A DNA stretch of 64,000 nucleotides from Halolamina rubra. Its GTDB lineage: Archaea > Halobacteriota > Halobacteria > Halobacteriales > Haloferacaceae. This document shows positions 45,707 to 53,139 of this stretch, piece by piece. The first letter of the stretch is position 1; every line of letters starts with the position of its first letter. Position numbers and translations under genes: made by a program. Below the pieces are notes generated by a model. The model was given only the letters and a program-made list of their open reading frames with translations, searched no databases and was not told the origin of the DNA. The DNA is taken from positions 1 to 64,000 of the forward strand of contig NZ_BBJN01000025.1 in NCBI RefSeq assembly GCF_000739555.1, given 5' to 3'.

Positions 45707-46848
45707 CCGTACACCTCCCGCAACTCCTCGTCGATCTCCCACGTCCCGTCACCTTCGCCACCCAGAAGCTTCAGGCTCGCACGGAACAGCGATACCTGCG
45801 TGTCGAACAGCGAGTACGCCGCCTGCAACCCGCCCAGCTTCTCACGCGAGCCGAGCGCCACGAACCCGCCGACTGCCGCTGGAACCGCCAGCCCCAGCGG
45901 GCCACCGACAGCCAACCCACCAACTGTCGCCAGCGCGATCGACGCCATCACGAGCCACGGCGAGAGGATCATGAACCACCAGTTGAACGGCAGCACGGCG
46001 CGCCCGTACGCACCGTACCCGCCCAGCATCTCGCGCTGTCGCCAGAGCAACCGGATCAGCCCCATAGCGCGGCGATCCTTCTGCTGTCGGCGCTTTCGGA
46101 ACGTCGAGTGGGCGGCCTCCTTGTACTCGATCTCGGGGTCGAACACGACACGGTCGCCGCCCTTCCGAATCTTCAGCGCCAGTTCCGTGTCGTCGGCGAT
46201 GGAGTCCTCGTCGATGGGGACGATGGCTTCGTTCTCGAACGCCGAGAACGGGCCGTGAAAGATGAGCGTCGAGTCGAGGTGTGACTCCAGCGTCTGGATG
46301 TGGGCCTGCACGTCGCGGTAGCCCTCCTCTACCTCGCTCCCACCGAGGGCCTCCGCGTTCCGCCCCGTGACGGCGCCGATATCCGGGTCCGCGAGGTTCG
46401 CCGCCGCCTCGCGCAGCGCGTCGTCGGCGATCCGGGAGTCACAATCGGTTTTGACCACCATCTCGTTCGACGCCGCTTCGTAGGCTTCGTTCAGGGCGAC
46501 CGCGAGCCCGCGTCGCTCTTCTTCACGAATGAGCGTCAGTTCGGGCGCCTCGCGGTCCGCGAAGAACGCCTCCACCAGCTCCGGCGTCTCGTCGTCGCTG
46601 GAGTCGACGACGACGACCTCCACCTTCTCCATCGGGTAGTCGAGCGAGACCAGTTCTTCCAGTTTGGCCTCGACGATCCCTTTCTCGTTGTACGTCGGGA
46701 GGACGATACTCACCGTCGGCTCGGCGTCGTAATCCTTCTCCGCGGGCGAGCCCTCGGGCCCGAGGAGCCAGTACAGCCCCACGTAGGCCAGATAGGGCAG
46801 GCCGGTGAGCGCGAGGAGGCCGGCCAGCGCCTCGACGTAACGTCGCAT
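45703..46848 (-). CDS. Membrane-bound family 2 glycosyltransferase
   Basis: 381 residues. An N-terminal membrane segment (LAGLLALTGLPYLAYVGLYWLL), then a processive-type GT2 domain: TVSIVLPTYNEKGIVEAKLEEL, VVVVDSSDDETPEL, VKTDCDSRI (DxD), EDSIADDTELALKI (catalytic Asp) and FRKRRQQKDRR in the place of Q-x-x-R-W. Two to three C-terminal helices follow (FNWWFMILSPWLVMASIALATVGGLAV). The layout resembles dolichyl-phosphate or polysaccharide-chain transferases. First gene of the minus-strand glycosyl operon (GT2, GT4, AlkP-6, GT2). Confidence 0.87.
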   Translation of the reverse strand: MRRYVEALAGLLALTGLPYLAYVGLYWLLGPEGSPAEKDYDAEPTVSIVLPTYNEKGIVEAKLEELVSLDYPMEKVEVVVVDSSDDETPELVEAFFADREAPELTLIREEERRGLAVALNEAYEAASNEMVVKTDCDSRIADDALREAAANLADPDIGAVTGRNAEALGGSEVEEGYRDVQAHIQTLESHLDSTLIFHGPFSAFENEAIVPIDEDSIADDTELALKIRKGGDRVVFDPEIEYKEAAHSTFRKRRQQKDRRAMGLIRLLWRQREMLGGYGAYGRAVLPFNWWFMILSPWLVMASIALATVGGLAVGGPLGLAVPAAVGGFVALGSREKLGGLQAAYSLFDTQVSLFRASLKLLGGEGDGTWEIDEELREVYG

Positions 46849-47531
46849 ACCCCATCCTGGACCACCGCGGGCAAAAACCCCGCCGGTGTGTGACTCCCGA
46901 GAGGTAGTCAGCCGGAAGTCCCATCGAGCTGTTGGAGCGCAGAACTGTCTTCATACTCAGAAAGACGGCGGATTTCGGCGTCAGCGACGCCCACGCAGTC
47001 ATCGAGGCGTTTCATAATCGGATTTCGGTCCCGCAAGGGCTGTACCTGTGAGTTACAGTAGCTGAGTAATACTGTTCGTGCCGTCGTTGCCGACAGATTG
47101 AGACTGAGAGTATTCTGGAGTGGCTAGAGAGGCGCTGAAACCTCCGTTTCTGAATTTTCTTGGTCGTCATCTCGATTTGGAAACCGCCAGAGGGAAACCG
47201 ATTATGAAGATTTTCACCCCGTATTTCGAGGTCTGAACCGAGAAGCACTCTGAACCTCATGTGCTGTTTTCCACCGCTTCGGCGGTTCTACTCGGCATTT
47301 CCCGTTCTGTCTGGGGCGAGTGTGATTGGCTTTTCTGGGTGATGTGTTACACTACTTGCGGGGATTTGGGGCGATTATGACCCGACTAGCAGGGGGTTTT
47401 GCGGGCGTTCTCGTTTCATAATCGGTTCGCGTCTGTCGGTTCCACCCGATTAGGAATCGCCGAGTCTATCCAGAAGCATTCGCGCCCAAGTAGAAGCCTT
47501 TTCACTCCACCCCACACCACACGGAGACGAG
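46849..47531. other. AT-richer gap with three CCGATTATGAA copies; degenerate element or regulatory region
   Basis: No gene I can defend over about 680 bp. GTTTCATAATCGG occurs at 47009-47021 and 47413-47425, and its inverse CCGATTATGAA at 47198-47208. Each copy places ATGAA in a start-codon-like position, but the frames are 10-35 codons long (for example 46908-47015 minus, MKRLDDCVGVADAEIRRLSE...). Composition is far from the core genome. It could be the remnant of an insertion element at the edge of the glycan island; promoters for 45703-46848 and for aglJ must also lie here. Confidence 0.5.
46908..47015 (-). CDS. Possible 35-aa ORF or truncated gene start
   Basis: MKRLDDCVGVADAEIRRLSE followed by YEDSSALQQLDGTSG and a stop. 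Composition is protein-like (acidic, amphipathic) and different from the surrounding shadows, and its ATG sits in one of the three CCGATTATGAA repeats. It could be a micro-protein or the N-terminal scrap of a mobile-element gene. No relative recognised. Confidence 0.25.
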   Translation of the reverse strand: MKRLDDCVGVADAEIRRLSEYEDSSALQQLDGTSG

Positions 47532-48452
47532 ATGCCCGACCCCGAGCAGGTTACCGTCCTCCTCCCGACGTACGACGAGGCGGCCACCATCGGTGACGTC
47601 GTCGACGGCTTCCGCGAGCACGGGTTCGACGACGTCCTCGTGATCGACGGGGGCTCCGAGGACGGCACCCGGGAGACCGCTCGCGAGCACGGCGCACGCG
47701 TCGAGGTTCAGTCCGACTCGGGGAAGGGACAGGCGATTCGCGAGGCGGTCCGCGAACACATCGACCGCGAGTACGTCCTGATGGCCGACGGCGACGGCAC
47801 GTACCGGCCGGAGGACGCCGACGCCATGCTCGCGCCGCTCGAGGAGGGGTACGACCACGTCATCGGCGATCGGTTCGCCGACATGGAGGCGGGCGCGATG
47901 ACCAGCCTGAACCGGATCGGCAACAAGCTCATCAACCGACTGTTCGGGACGATCCACCGCGAGGAGTTCTCGGACATCCTCAGCGGCTACCGGGCGTTCA
48001 CTCGCGCGTCGTTCGAGCGCCTCCACCTCTCCGCGGAGGGGTTCGGCATCGAGACCGAGATGGCCGTCGAGTGCGCGAAGCAGGGAATCCCCACCACGGT
48101 GGTGCCGATCACGTATCTCGAGCGCCCCGCAGGGTCGAACACGAACCTCCACCCGGTGCGTGACGGCGGGATCATCTTCCTCGAACTGTTCCGACGGGCG
48201 AAAACCAACAACCCGCTGTTCTACTTCGGGAGCGTCGGCGTCGCTTCCGGCGTCGCGGGCTCGGTGATCGCACTGTACGTCGCCGTCGAGTGGTTCGTCT
48301 ACGGCGTCCCGCACGAGGTCTGGGCGCTCGCGGGCGCCGCGGGGATCCTCCTCGGCGTCCAACTGCTGATGTTCGGCGTGCTCTCGGACCTGATCCTCAC
48401 GCTCCACCGCGAGCAGCTGGACCGGATCGAGTCCCTCGCCGGCGACGACTGA
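47532..48452 (+). CDS. aglJ: Dolichyl-phosphate glycosyltransferase AglJ-like (GT2)
   Basis: 306 residues. The GT-A domain starts VTVLLPTYDEAATIGDVVDGFREHGFDDVLVIDGGSEDGTRE. VLMADGDGTYRPEDADAML has the DxD motif, and HVIGDRFADMEAGAMTSLNRIGNKLINRLFG followed by FSDILSGYRAFTRASFERL is diagnostic of AglJ/dolichol-phosphate transferases. Two C-terminal membrane helices (FYFGSVGVASGVAGSVIALYV; VWALAGAAGILLGVQLLMFGVLSDLIL). AglJ adds the first hexose to dolichol phosphate on the cytosolic face, starting the glycan that AglB transfers. Start ATG 47532. A generic dolichol-phosphate sugar synthase is the alternative. Confidence 0.82.
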   Translation: MPDPEQVTVLLPTYDEAATIGDVVDGFREHGFDDVLVIDGGSEDGTRETAREHGARVEVQSDSGKGQAIREAVREHIDREYVLMADGDGTYRPEDADAMLAPLEEGYDHVIGDRFADMEAGAMTSLNRIGNKLINRLFGTIHREEFSDILSGYRAFTRASFERLHLSAEGFGIETEMAVECAKQGIPTTVVPITYLERPAGSNTNLHPVRDGGIIFLELFRRAKTNNPLFYFGSVGVASGVAGSVIALYVAVEWFVYGVPHEVWALAGAAGILLGVQLLMFGVLSDLILTLHREQLDRIESLAGDD

Positions 48453-48533
48453 GCACCGGAGGCATCGGCGTCGTCGCCGCCCACGAGGCGACGGGCCGGC
48501 GTCCTTTTCCGCACTGGCGCCCGAGTGCCGAGT

Positions 48534-48743
48534 ATGACCGACTACACCACCGTCTCGATCCCCACCGAGCTCGCCGAGCGCGTCGACGAAACGATCGAGG
48601 GCACCAGCTTCTCGAGCACGAGCGACCTCGTCCGGTTCCTGCTCCGCAGCATCGTGATCAAACACCAGGAGCGCGGCGAGCTCACCGAAGCGGAGTTCGA
48701 GGAGATCGCGGAACAGCTCGAGAACCTGGGGTATCTCGACTGA
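48534..48743 (+). CDS. Ribbon-helix-helix (CopG-like) small regulator
   Basis: 69 residues. YTTVSIPTELAERVDETIEGT is the ribbon plus first helix, and SFSSTSDLVRFLLRSIVIKHQE the second helix with the SxSDLVR signature. A C-terminal tail, EFEEIAEQLENLGYLD, follows. The tail is strikingly like the C-termini of the AlkP enzymes in the same island. Start ATG 48534 is preferred over an in-frame start three codons upstream. It lies 81 nt after aglJ. It may bind DNA as a dimer and regulate the glycosylation genes, but no operator was identified. Confidence 0.8.
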   Translation: MTDYTTVSIPTELAERVDETIEGTSFSSTSDLVRFLLRSIVIKHQERGELTEAEFEEIAEQLENLGYLD

Positions 48744-48844
48744 GAGGTTCCAGTCGGCCGGGCGTTCGGTCCGGTTTCCTTCCGTCGGTTTGACTCACAT
48801 CTCGTTTATGACGCCCTAGAATCAAACCGAGTAATATCTATCAA

Positions 48845-48853
48845 CATATATAG
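48845..48853 (+). promoter_or_regulatory. TATA box of the 42-aa peptide gene
   Basis: CATATATAG centred 27 nt before ATG 48876, in an AT-rich stretch (AGTAATATCTATCAACATATATAG region). The spacing puts transcription start at the start codon, so the message is probably leaderless. Confidence 0.7.
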
Positions 48854-48875
48854 CGAACTGTTCGCATGGAGTGTA

Positions 48876-49004
48876 ATGTCCGAACTCAAGTCGTTCCTGG
48901 CCGACAACCCGAAGATGATGGGCGTGCTGTTCACGATGATGCTGTTCCTCTCGCAGGCGGGTAGTGTGGTCGCTGACTCCGCGCACGCGACGGCGGGGCC
49001 GTAA
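48876..49004 (+). CDS. 42-aa hydrophobic peptide (haloarchaeal MMGVLF-type mini-protein)
   Basis: MSELKSFLADNPKMMGVLFT opens a single amphipathic/hydrophobic helix (MMGVLFTMMLFLSQAG), then SVVADSAHATAGP. From memory this resembles a family of about 40-residue haloarchaeal peptides with the NPxMMGVLF core (DUF7503-like; not checked). It has its own strong TATA box and ends 5 nt from the stop of the CHAT-protease gene on the opposite strand. Function unknown; possible membrane-active peptide or a signal partner of the protease. Confidence 0.7.
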   Translation: MSELKSFLADNPKMMGVLFTMMLFLSQAGSVVADSAHATAGP

Positions 49005-49009
49005 ATTTA

Positions 49010-51103
49010 CTACAAGTCGAGGTCGTTTGACCACTGAATAGAGCCGGCGTATTTCGTCAGGTCCCCATCAACCGCTTGGAGGAGCCGTTCACGGTTCTCA
49101 TACACTACTTTACCAATCCGGCCGGGGACGAGATGCTGCCGTGAATCATCCCCGATAGATAGTGACGCCATCGAGCCAACATCCAGATCGCTGTCAGGAT
49201 AGGCACGGACGGAAACTTCGTACCTCTCTTCTTTCTCTTCAATTTCAGTTAACATCGCTCCGATTCCCTGTCCCTGAACGATGTCTACGTCCCCGTCCCC
49301 AACAACCGAGTACTGCCCGCCGACGAACGACTGCTTACTCGCTACTGAAAGCGCAGACTGCAGCGGGAACCCGTGATTCAGCAGCTTCACCATCGCTTGC
49401 CCGACCCGCGTCGCGCCACTGTTGACAACCTCGGTCAGCGTGACGACGCCGCCGACGGCGCCGTTCTCCAGCAGCGCCATCCCCTGGTCGTAGGAGGCAC
49501 AGCCGTTGAGGAAGAACGCGTCGATGCCCACGAAGTCGAGCTCGCGCGCGTCGAGGCGGCCGTCCGTACACTCGAACCCGTCGGCCTCGATGTGGCCGAC
49601 GTAGTGGAGGAACTCCCGTTCGGTCTCCAGGACGGCCTTGAGCCGGTCGGTCGTCAGGTTGCGGTACACCCGCAGGTCGAACGGGAACTCCGCGTCGTCG
49701 CCGTACACCTCCTGGGCCACGTCGCCCTCGTCGGTCATCCCCTCGTCGTTGACGACGACGGTGACGCCGATCTCCTCGGAGGGCGTGTGTTCCAACCCGT
49801 TGCGGTAGCCGTCGATCGACGCCTTCGTCGCGCCGACGGGGACGCCGTCGTCGGCCCAGACCGTCTCGAACGCGCCGGTCGGCTCCGGTTCGACGAGATC
49901 CGGGAGCGGCCCCTGGGGGGCCTGCGCCCGGCCCGTGGCGCGGGTCGCACTCCTAGTCGGCCCCGTGACGGCGTTCGGGCTGGGCGTCGACGCCCCCGAG
50001 CGGGCGAAGTCGAACAGCGAGTCGGTCTGCACCTGCTCGGCCGTCGTCGCCTCGCCGGCCGGCGTCTTGATCGTCGCGAGATCGTCGATCAGGTACGGCA
50101 GCAGTTCGGCGTTCTCGGGGTCGGGGGCGACGTAGCCCGCCGTCTTCCACTCGGGCACGCAGTCGGCGATCCGTTCGTACGGGATCGAGAGGTAGGCGTC
50201 CAGCCGCGCCGAGAGCGAGCGGCCGTACAAATCCGCCCAGTCGAGGTCGACCAGCGCGTCGACGTCCGCGCGCTCGGCGAGGTCGACCGCGTAGAACCCC
50301 TCGGTCCGGGCGACACAGTCGAACAGCAGCGTCTGCTTCAGCGTCTGTGCGACGGTGTCCTCGAACCCGTCGGCGCCGTCGAGCCGGTAGCTGAACCCAT
50401 CTTCACCGACGAGCCGCGGGACGCTCCCCGGGACTACTTCGGCGCCGAGGTAGAACGCCAGCGGCGCGACCGGGTAGACGTAGCGCAGGTCCGGCGGCAC
50501 CTCGATCCGGACCCCCGCGTCGGCCGCCGCCATCCCGTCGGGGATGTCGAGCTCGTCGCCGAGTTCGATCTCCGGCGGGTGGCCACGCAGCGTCGGGTAG
50601 GAGCGCTCGACGGAGGTGGTCTTCAGCGACGACGACATCGCCGACACCGCGCGCATCATCTCCCGGGGGTCCTCGGTCGTCGTGATCGTCCCCGCGGGGT
50701 GGTTGTGCCGGGAGCGCCCCGCGACGAACAGGTCGCCCTGGGTGCGCACCGTCGTCGTCATCCCGTTGGTCTCGACGCTGAGCGACCCCTCGATCCGCAC
50801 GTACAGCTTCACCGGCTGCTCGAGCTCGATCAGGTACTCGCCGGGCTCGAGGTCGAGCTCGTCCGTGCGGTCCATCTGGGCGACCACGTCGCCCTGGCCG
50901 TCGCGGACGAACGTCGCGACGTAGCTCCCCAGGGTCACGCTCTGGGTGTCGATCCGCGCGGCGGCGTCGACGGGGAAGTAGAACCGGTTGCCGTCGATCG
51001 GCTCCGTCGCGGCGGGCTCGGGCATCCGCAGCACGCACTGGCGCTGCTCGATGCTGTCGGTCACGTGCAGCGCGGTCCCGCGGGTCGCGATGTCGATGCT
51101 CAC
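49010..51103 (-). CDS. CHAT-like (caspase-fold) protease, haloarchaeal, 697 aa
   Basis: The C-terminal third has the His and Cys dyad of CHAT/caspase-clan peptidases: EFLHYVGHIEADGFECTDG (His about 504) and DAFFLNGCASYDQGMALL (Cys about 535), followed by GVVTLTEVVNSGATRVGQAMVKLL. The N-terminal roughly 350 residues form a soluble sensor-like beta-rich region (PEPAATEPIDGNRFYFPVDAAARI, LRYVYPVAPLAFYLGAEVVPG), then a Ser/Thr/Pro linker at about 370-395. No signal peptide or membrane helix. TATAAA at 51186-51191 and a leader of about 60 nt. Partner or substrate is unknown; it is tail-to-tail with the 42-aa peptide gene. Confidence 0.72.
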   Translation of the reverse strand: MSIDIATRGTALHVTDSIEQRQCVLRMPEPAATEPIDGNRFYFPVDAAARIDTQSVTLGSYVATFVRDGQGDVVAQMDRTDELDLEPGEYLIELEQPVKLYVRIEGSLSVETNGMTTTVRTQGDLFVAGRSRHNHPAGTITTTEDPREMMRAVSAMSSSLKTTSVERSYPTLRGHPPEIELGDELDIPDGMAAADAGVRIEVPPDLRYVYPVAPLAFYLGAEVVPGSVPRLVGEDGFSYRLDGADGFEDTVAQTLKQTLLFDCVARTEGFYAVDLAERADVDALVDLDWADLYGRSLSARLDAYLSIPYERIADCVPEWKTAGYVAPDPENAELLPYLIDDLATIKTPAGEATTAEQVQTDSLFDFARSGASTPSPNAVTGPTRSATRATGRAQAPQGPLPDLVEPEPTGAFETVWADDGVPVGATKASIDGYRNGLEHTPSEEIGVTVVVNDEGMTDEGDVAQEVYGDDAEFPFDLRVYRNLTTDRLKAVLETEREFLHYVGHIEADGFECTDGRLDARELDFVGIDAFFLNGCASYDQGMALLENGAVGGVVTLTEVVNSGATRVGQAMVKLLNHGFPLQSALSVASKQSFVGGQYSVVGDGDVDIVQGQGIGAMLTEIEEKEERYEVSVRAYPDSDLDVGSMASLSIGDDSRQHLVPGRIGKVVYENRERLLQAVDGDLTKYAGSIQWSNDLDL

Positions 51104-51185
51104 CGGCGGCCCACCCCCGAGCTACTGCCCCGCCCGACCGGTGCCCCGGAACCCGTCATCTATCTATCGGTGCTGATTCTGCGAG

Positions 51186-51191
51186 TATAAA
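51186..51191 (-). promoter_or_regulatory. TATA box for the CHAT-like gene
   Basis: TTTATA on the coding strand (TATAAA in the plus strand), about 85 nt upstream of the ATG at 51103, predicting a leader of roughly 60 nt. It lies in the 148-nt gap after the helix-hairpin-helix gene. Confidence 0.55.
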
Positions 51192-51251
51192 GGCTTCGTC
51201 GCGTCAGACGTTGCAACGCGGTGATACGACCGAGTTGTCAGGAGAACGGCG

Positions 51252-52031
51252 TCAGTCGGCCTTCTCGCTGGCTTCGCGGTGCCAGCGCTGGAGTCGCCCC
51301 TCGGCGATGCCGGTCACGTCCGAGAGGAGTTCGGGGCTGGCGGTCGCGAGCGAGCGAACGGAGGTGACGCCCGCCTCCGCGAGGCGTTCGGCGTAGCTCT
51401 CGCCGACGCCCGAGATGTCGGTCAGCGGCGTCGGCTTCGAGCGCTCGACCCAGGCCGCCTCGGCCGCGAGCGGGTCGCCGCTCCCGTCGGCGCTCGCGGA
51501 GGCGTCGTCGCCCGTCGCGTCGGCGACCCACGCCGTCTCCCCGTCGACTTCGTCGTCGGCCGCGGACGGCTCGTCGGCCTCCTCGTCGGTCGCCGGTTCC
51601 TCGGACTGTTTCGACGCTTCGACCCACGCCGCCTCGTCGGCGTCGCTCTCCGCGGCGGGCGTCGGCGCCTCTCCCTCGGCCGCGTCGTCGGCCATCGGCT
51701 CCTCGCCGTGGCTGGAGGCGACCCACGCCGCCTCGTCGTCCTTCAGTCCACGGACCTGCTCGGAGCGGCGGTCCAGGTCGCCGTCGTTGTCGAACGACCA
51801 CGCCAGCGAGTGGTGGCGGCGGATCTTCGCCGCAACCCCTGGGTTGACGCCAGCCTCCTGCAGCATCCGGTAGGAGACCTCCTTGTCGGCGACGTCCTGG
51901 GCGCTGAACGACGCCGCCTCGATGGCCTCGGCCGTGGCCGGGCCGACGAACTTCAGGTCGGTCGGTTCGTCGACCGACCGACGCTCCACGTCGTCGACGT
52001 CGACCATCAGATGCTCCAACAGGCGGGTCAC
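51252..52031 (-). CDS. Helix-hairpin-helix protein with acidic AWV-repeat linker (DUF7409-like)
   Basis: 259 residues. N-terminal HhH-like domain: TDLKFVGPATAEAIEAASFSAQDVADKEVSYRMLQEAGVNPGVAAKIRRHHSLAW. C-terminal HhH: LTDISGVGESYAERLAEAGVTSVRSLATASPELLSDVTGIAEGRLQRW. Between them a Glu/Asp-rich linker of about 110 residues has four spaced copies of an (E/D)-x-AWV motif: EAAWVASSHG, EAAWVEASKQ, ETAWVADATG, EAAWVERSKP. Likely DNA- or RNA-binding. GTG 52031 is the chosen start because GGAGGGG lies 7 nt upstream and a TATA-like GAAGTATC lies 25-30 nt further up; ATG 52007 is the alternative. Family name recalled, not verified. Confidence 0.75.
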   Translation of the reverse strand: MTRLLEHLMVDVDDVERRSVDEPTDLKFVGPATAEAIEAASFSAQDVADKEVSYRMLQEAGVNPGVAAKIRRHHSLAWSFDNDGDLDRRSEQVRGLKDDEAAWVASSHGEEPMADDAAEGEAPTPAAESDADEAAWVEASKQSEEPATDEEADEPSAADDEVDGETAWVADATGDDASASADGSGDPLAAEAAWVERSKPTPLTDISGVGESYAERLAEAGVTSVRSLATASPELLSDVTGIAEGRLQRWHREASEKAD

Positions 52032-52197
52032 GTTACCCCTCCCTGCGGACCAAAGATACTTCAAGGTTTGTGTGAAACGAGGTCGGAGACGCCCCCGTAG
52101 AGCGTCTGAGCGCCCTTTTCTCCCGCGATTGGAGGGGTGTCGATGCCCTCCGTCGGTTGTCGCTACGCTTACGGTCGTCCCGGGCCGAACGCCGCCC

Positions 52198-53061
52198 ATG
52201 TACGCACTGGAAGACGTCGAGACGGTGGGCGTCGTCGGCGCCGGCACGATGGGCGCGGGCATCGCACAGGTTGCCGCGACGGCGGGGTACGACGTGGTGA
52301 TGCGGGACGTCGAGCAGGCGTTCCTCGACAACGGGTTCGACACCATCGACGACTCGCTCTCGCGGCTCGTAAACCGTGACGCGCTGAGCGAGGACGAGGC
52401 CGCGGCGGCGAAAGACCGCATCACGGGCACGACCGAGCTCGACGACCTCGCGAGCGCCGAGCTCGTCGTCGAGGCCGCGCCCGAGGAGATGGAGCTCAAG
52501 CAGTCGATCTTCGCGGACCTCGACGACACGCTCGACGACGAGGCGCTGCTGGCGACCAACACGTCGACGCTGTCGATCACGACGATCGCGAGCGCGACCG
52601 AGCGCGCCGACTCGGTCGTCGGCCTCCACTTCATGAACCCCGTCCCGATCATGGACGGCGTCGAGGTCGTCACCGGCGAGCGGACAGCAGACCAAACTAC
52701 CGCGCTCGCGCACGCGTTCGCGGAGGACCTCGGGAAGGAGACCTGGGAGTCCGACGACAAGCCGGGGTTCGTCACCAACCGCATCCTGATGCCCTGGATC
52801 AACGAGGGGATCCGCGCGTTCGACGAGGGCGTCGCCGAGAAGGAGGACATCGACCGCGGGATGACGTTGGGGACGAACGTCCCGATGGGCCCGCTCGAGC
52901 TCGCCGACCACATCGGCCTCGACGTCTGTCTCCACGCCAGCGAGACGCTCCACGAGGAGCTCGGCGACCGCTACACCCCGGCGTACCTGCTGAAGCGGAA
53001 GGTCGAGGCGGGCGACCTCGGGAAGAAGACCGGCCGCGGCTTCTACGAGTACGACGAGTAG
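52198..53061 (+). CDS. hbd: 3-hydroxyacyl-CoA dehydrogenase
   Basis: 287 residues. The Rossmann motif GVVGAGTMGAGIAQVAATAGYDVVMRD is at 11-37, the family signature ELVVEAAPEEMELKQSIFADLD, ATNTSTLSITTIA and GLHFMNPVPIMDGVEVV; catalytic His is in LHFMNP and Glu in VVEAAPEE. Length fits the single-domain NAD-dependent 3-hydroxybutyryl/acyl-CoA dehydrogenases. Oxidises (S)-3-hydroxyacyl-CoA in beta-oxidation or reduces acetoacetyl-CoA. ATG 52198 was chosen; upstream frame is a shadow of the HhH gene. Followed by the carboxyltransferase gene after 78 nt. Confidence 0.9.
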   Translation: MYALEDVETVGVVGAGTMGAGIAQVAATAGYDVVMRDVEQAFLDNGFDTIDDSLSRLVNRDALSEDEAAAAKDRITGTTELDDLASAELVVEAAPEEMELKQSIFADLDDTLDDEALLATNTSTLSITTIASATERADSVVGLHFMNPVPIMDGVEVVTGERTADQTTALAHAFAEDLGKETWESDDKPGFVTNRILMPWINEGIRAFDEGVAEKEDIDRGMTLGTNVPMGPLELADHIGLDVCLHASETLHEELGDRYTPAYLLKRKVEAGDLGKKTGRGFYEYDE

Positions 53062-53139
53062 CCCGACTCGGGGCGACGACGCCCCGGCGACCGATCGGGC
53101 TTCGGACCCTTTTTGCCTCGTTCGGCCGACCACCCCCGT

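Noticed and set aside
47012-47260. 82-codon minus-strand ORF in the AT-rich gap
   Set aside because: Basic, Arg/Ser/Gln-rich, no recognised motif, and it lies in the repeat-containing degenerate segment.
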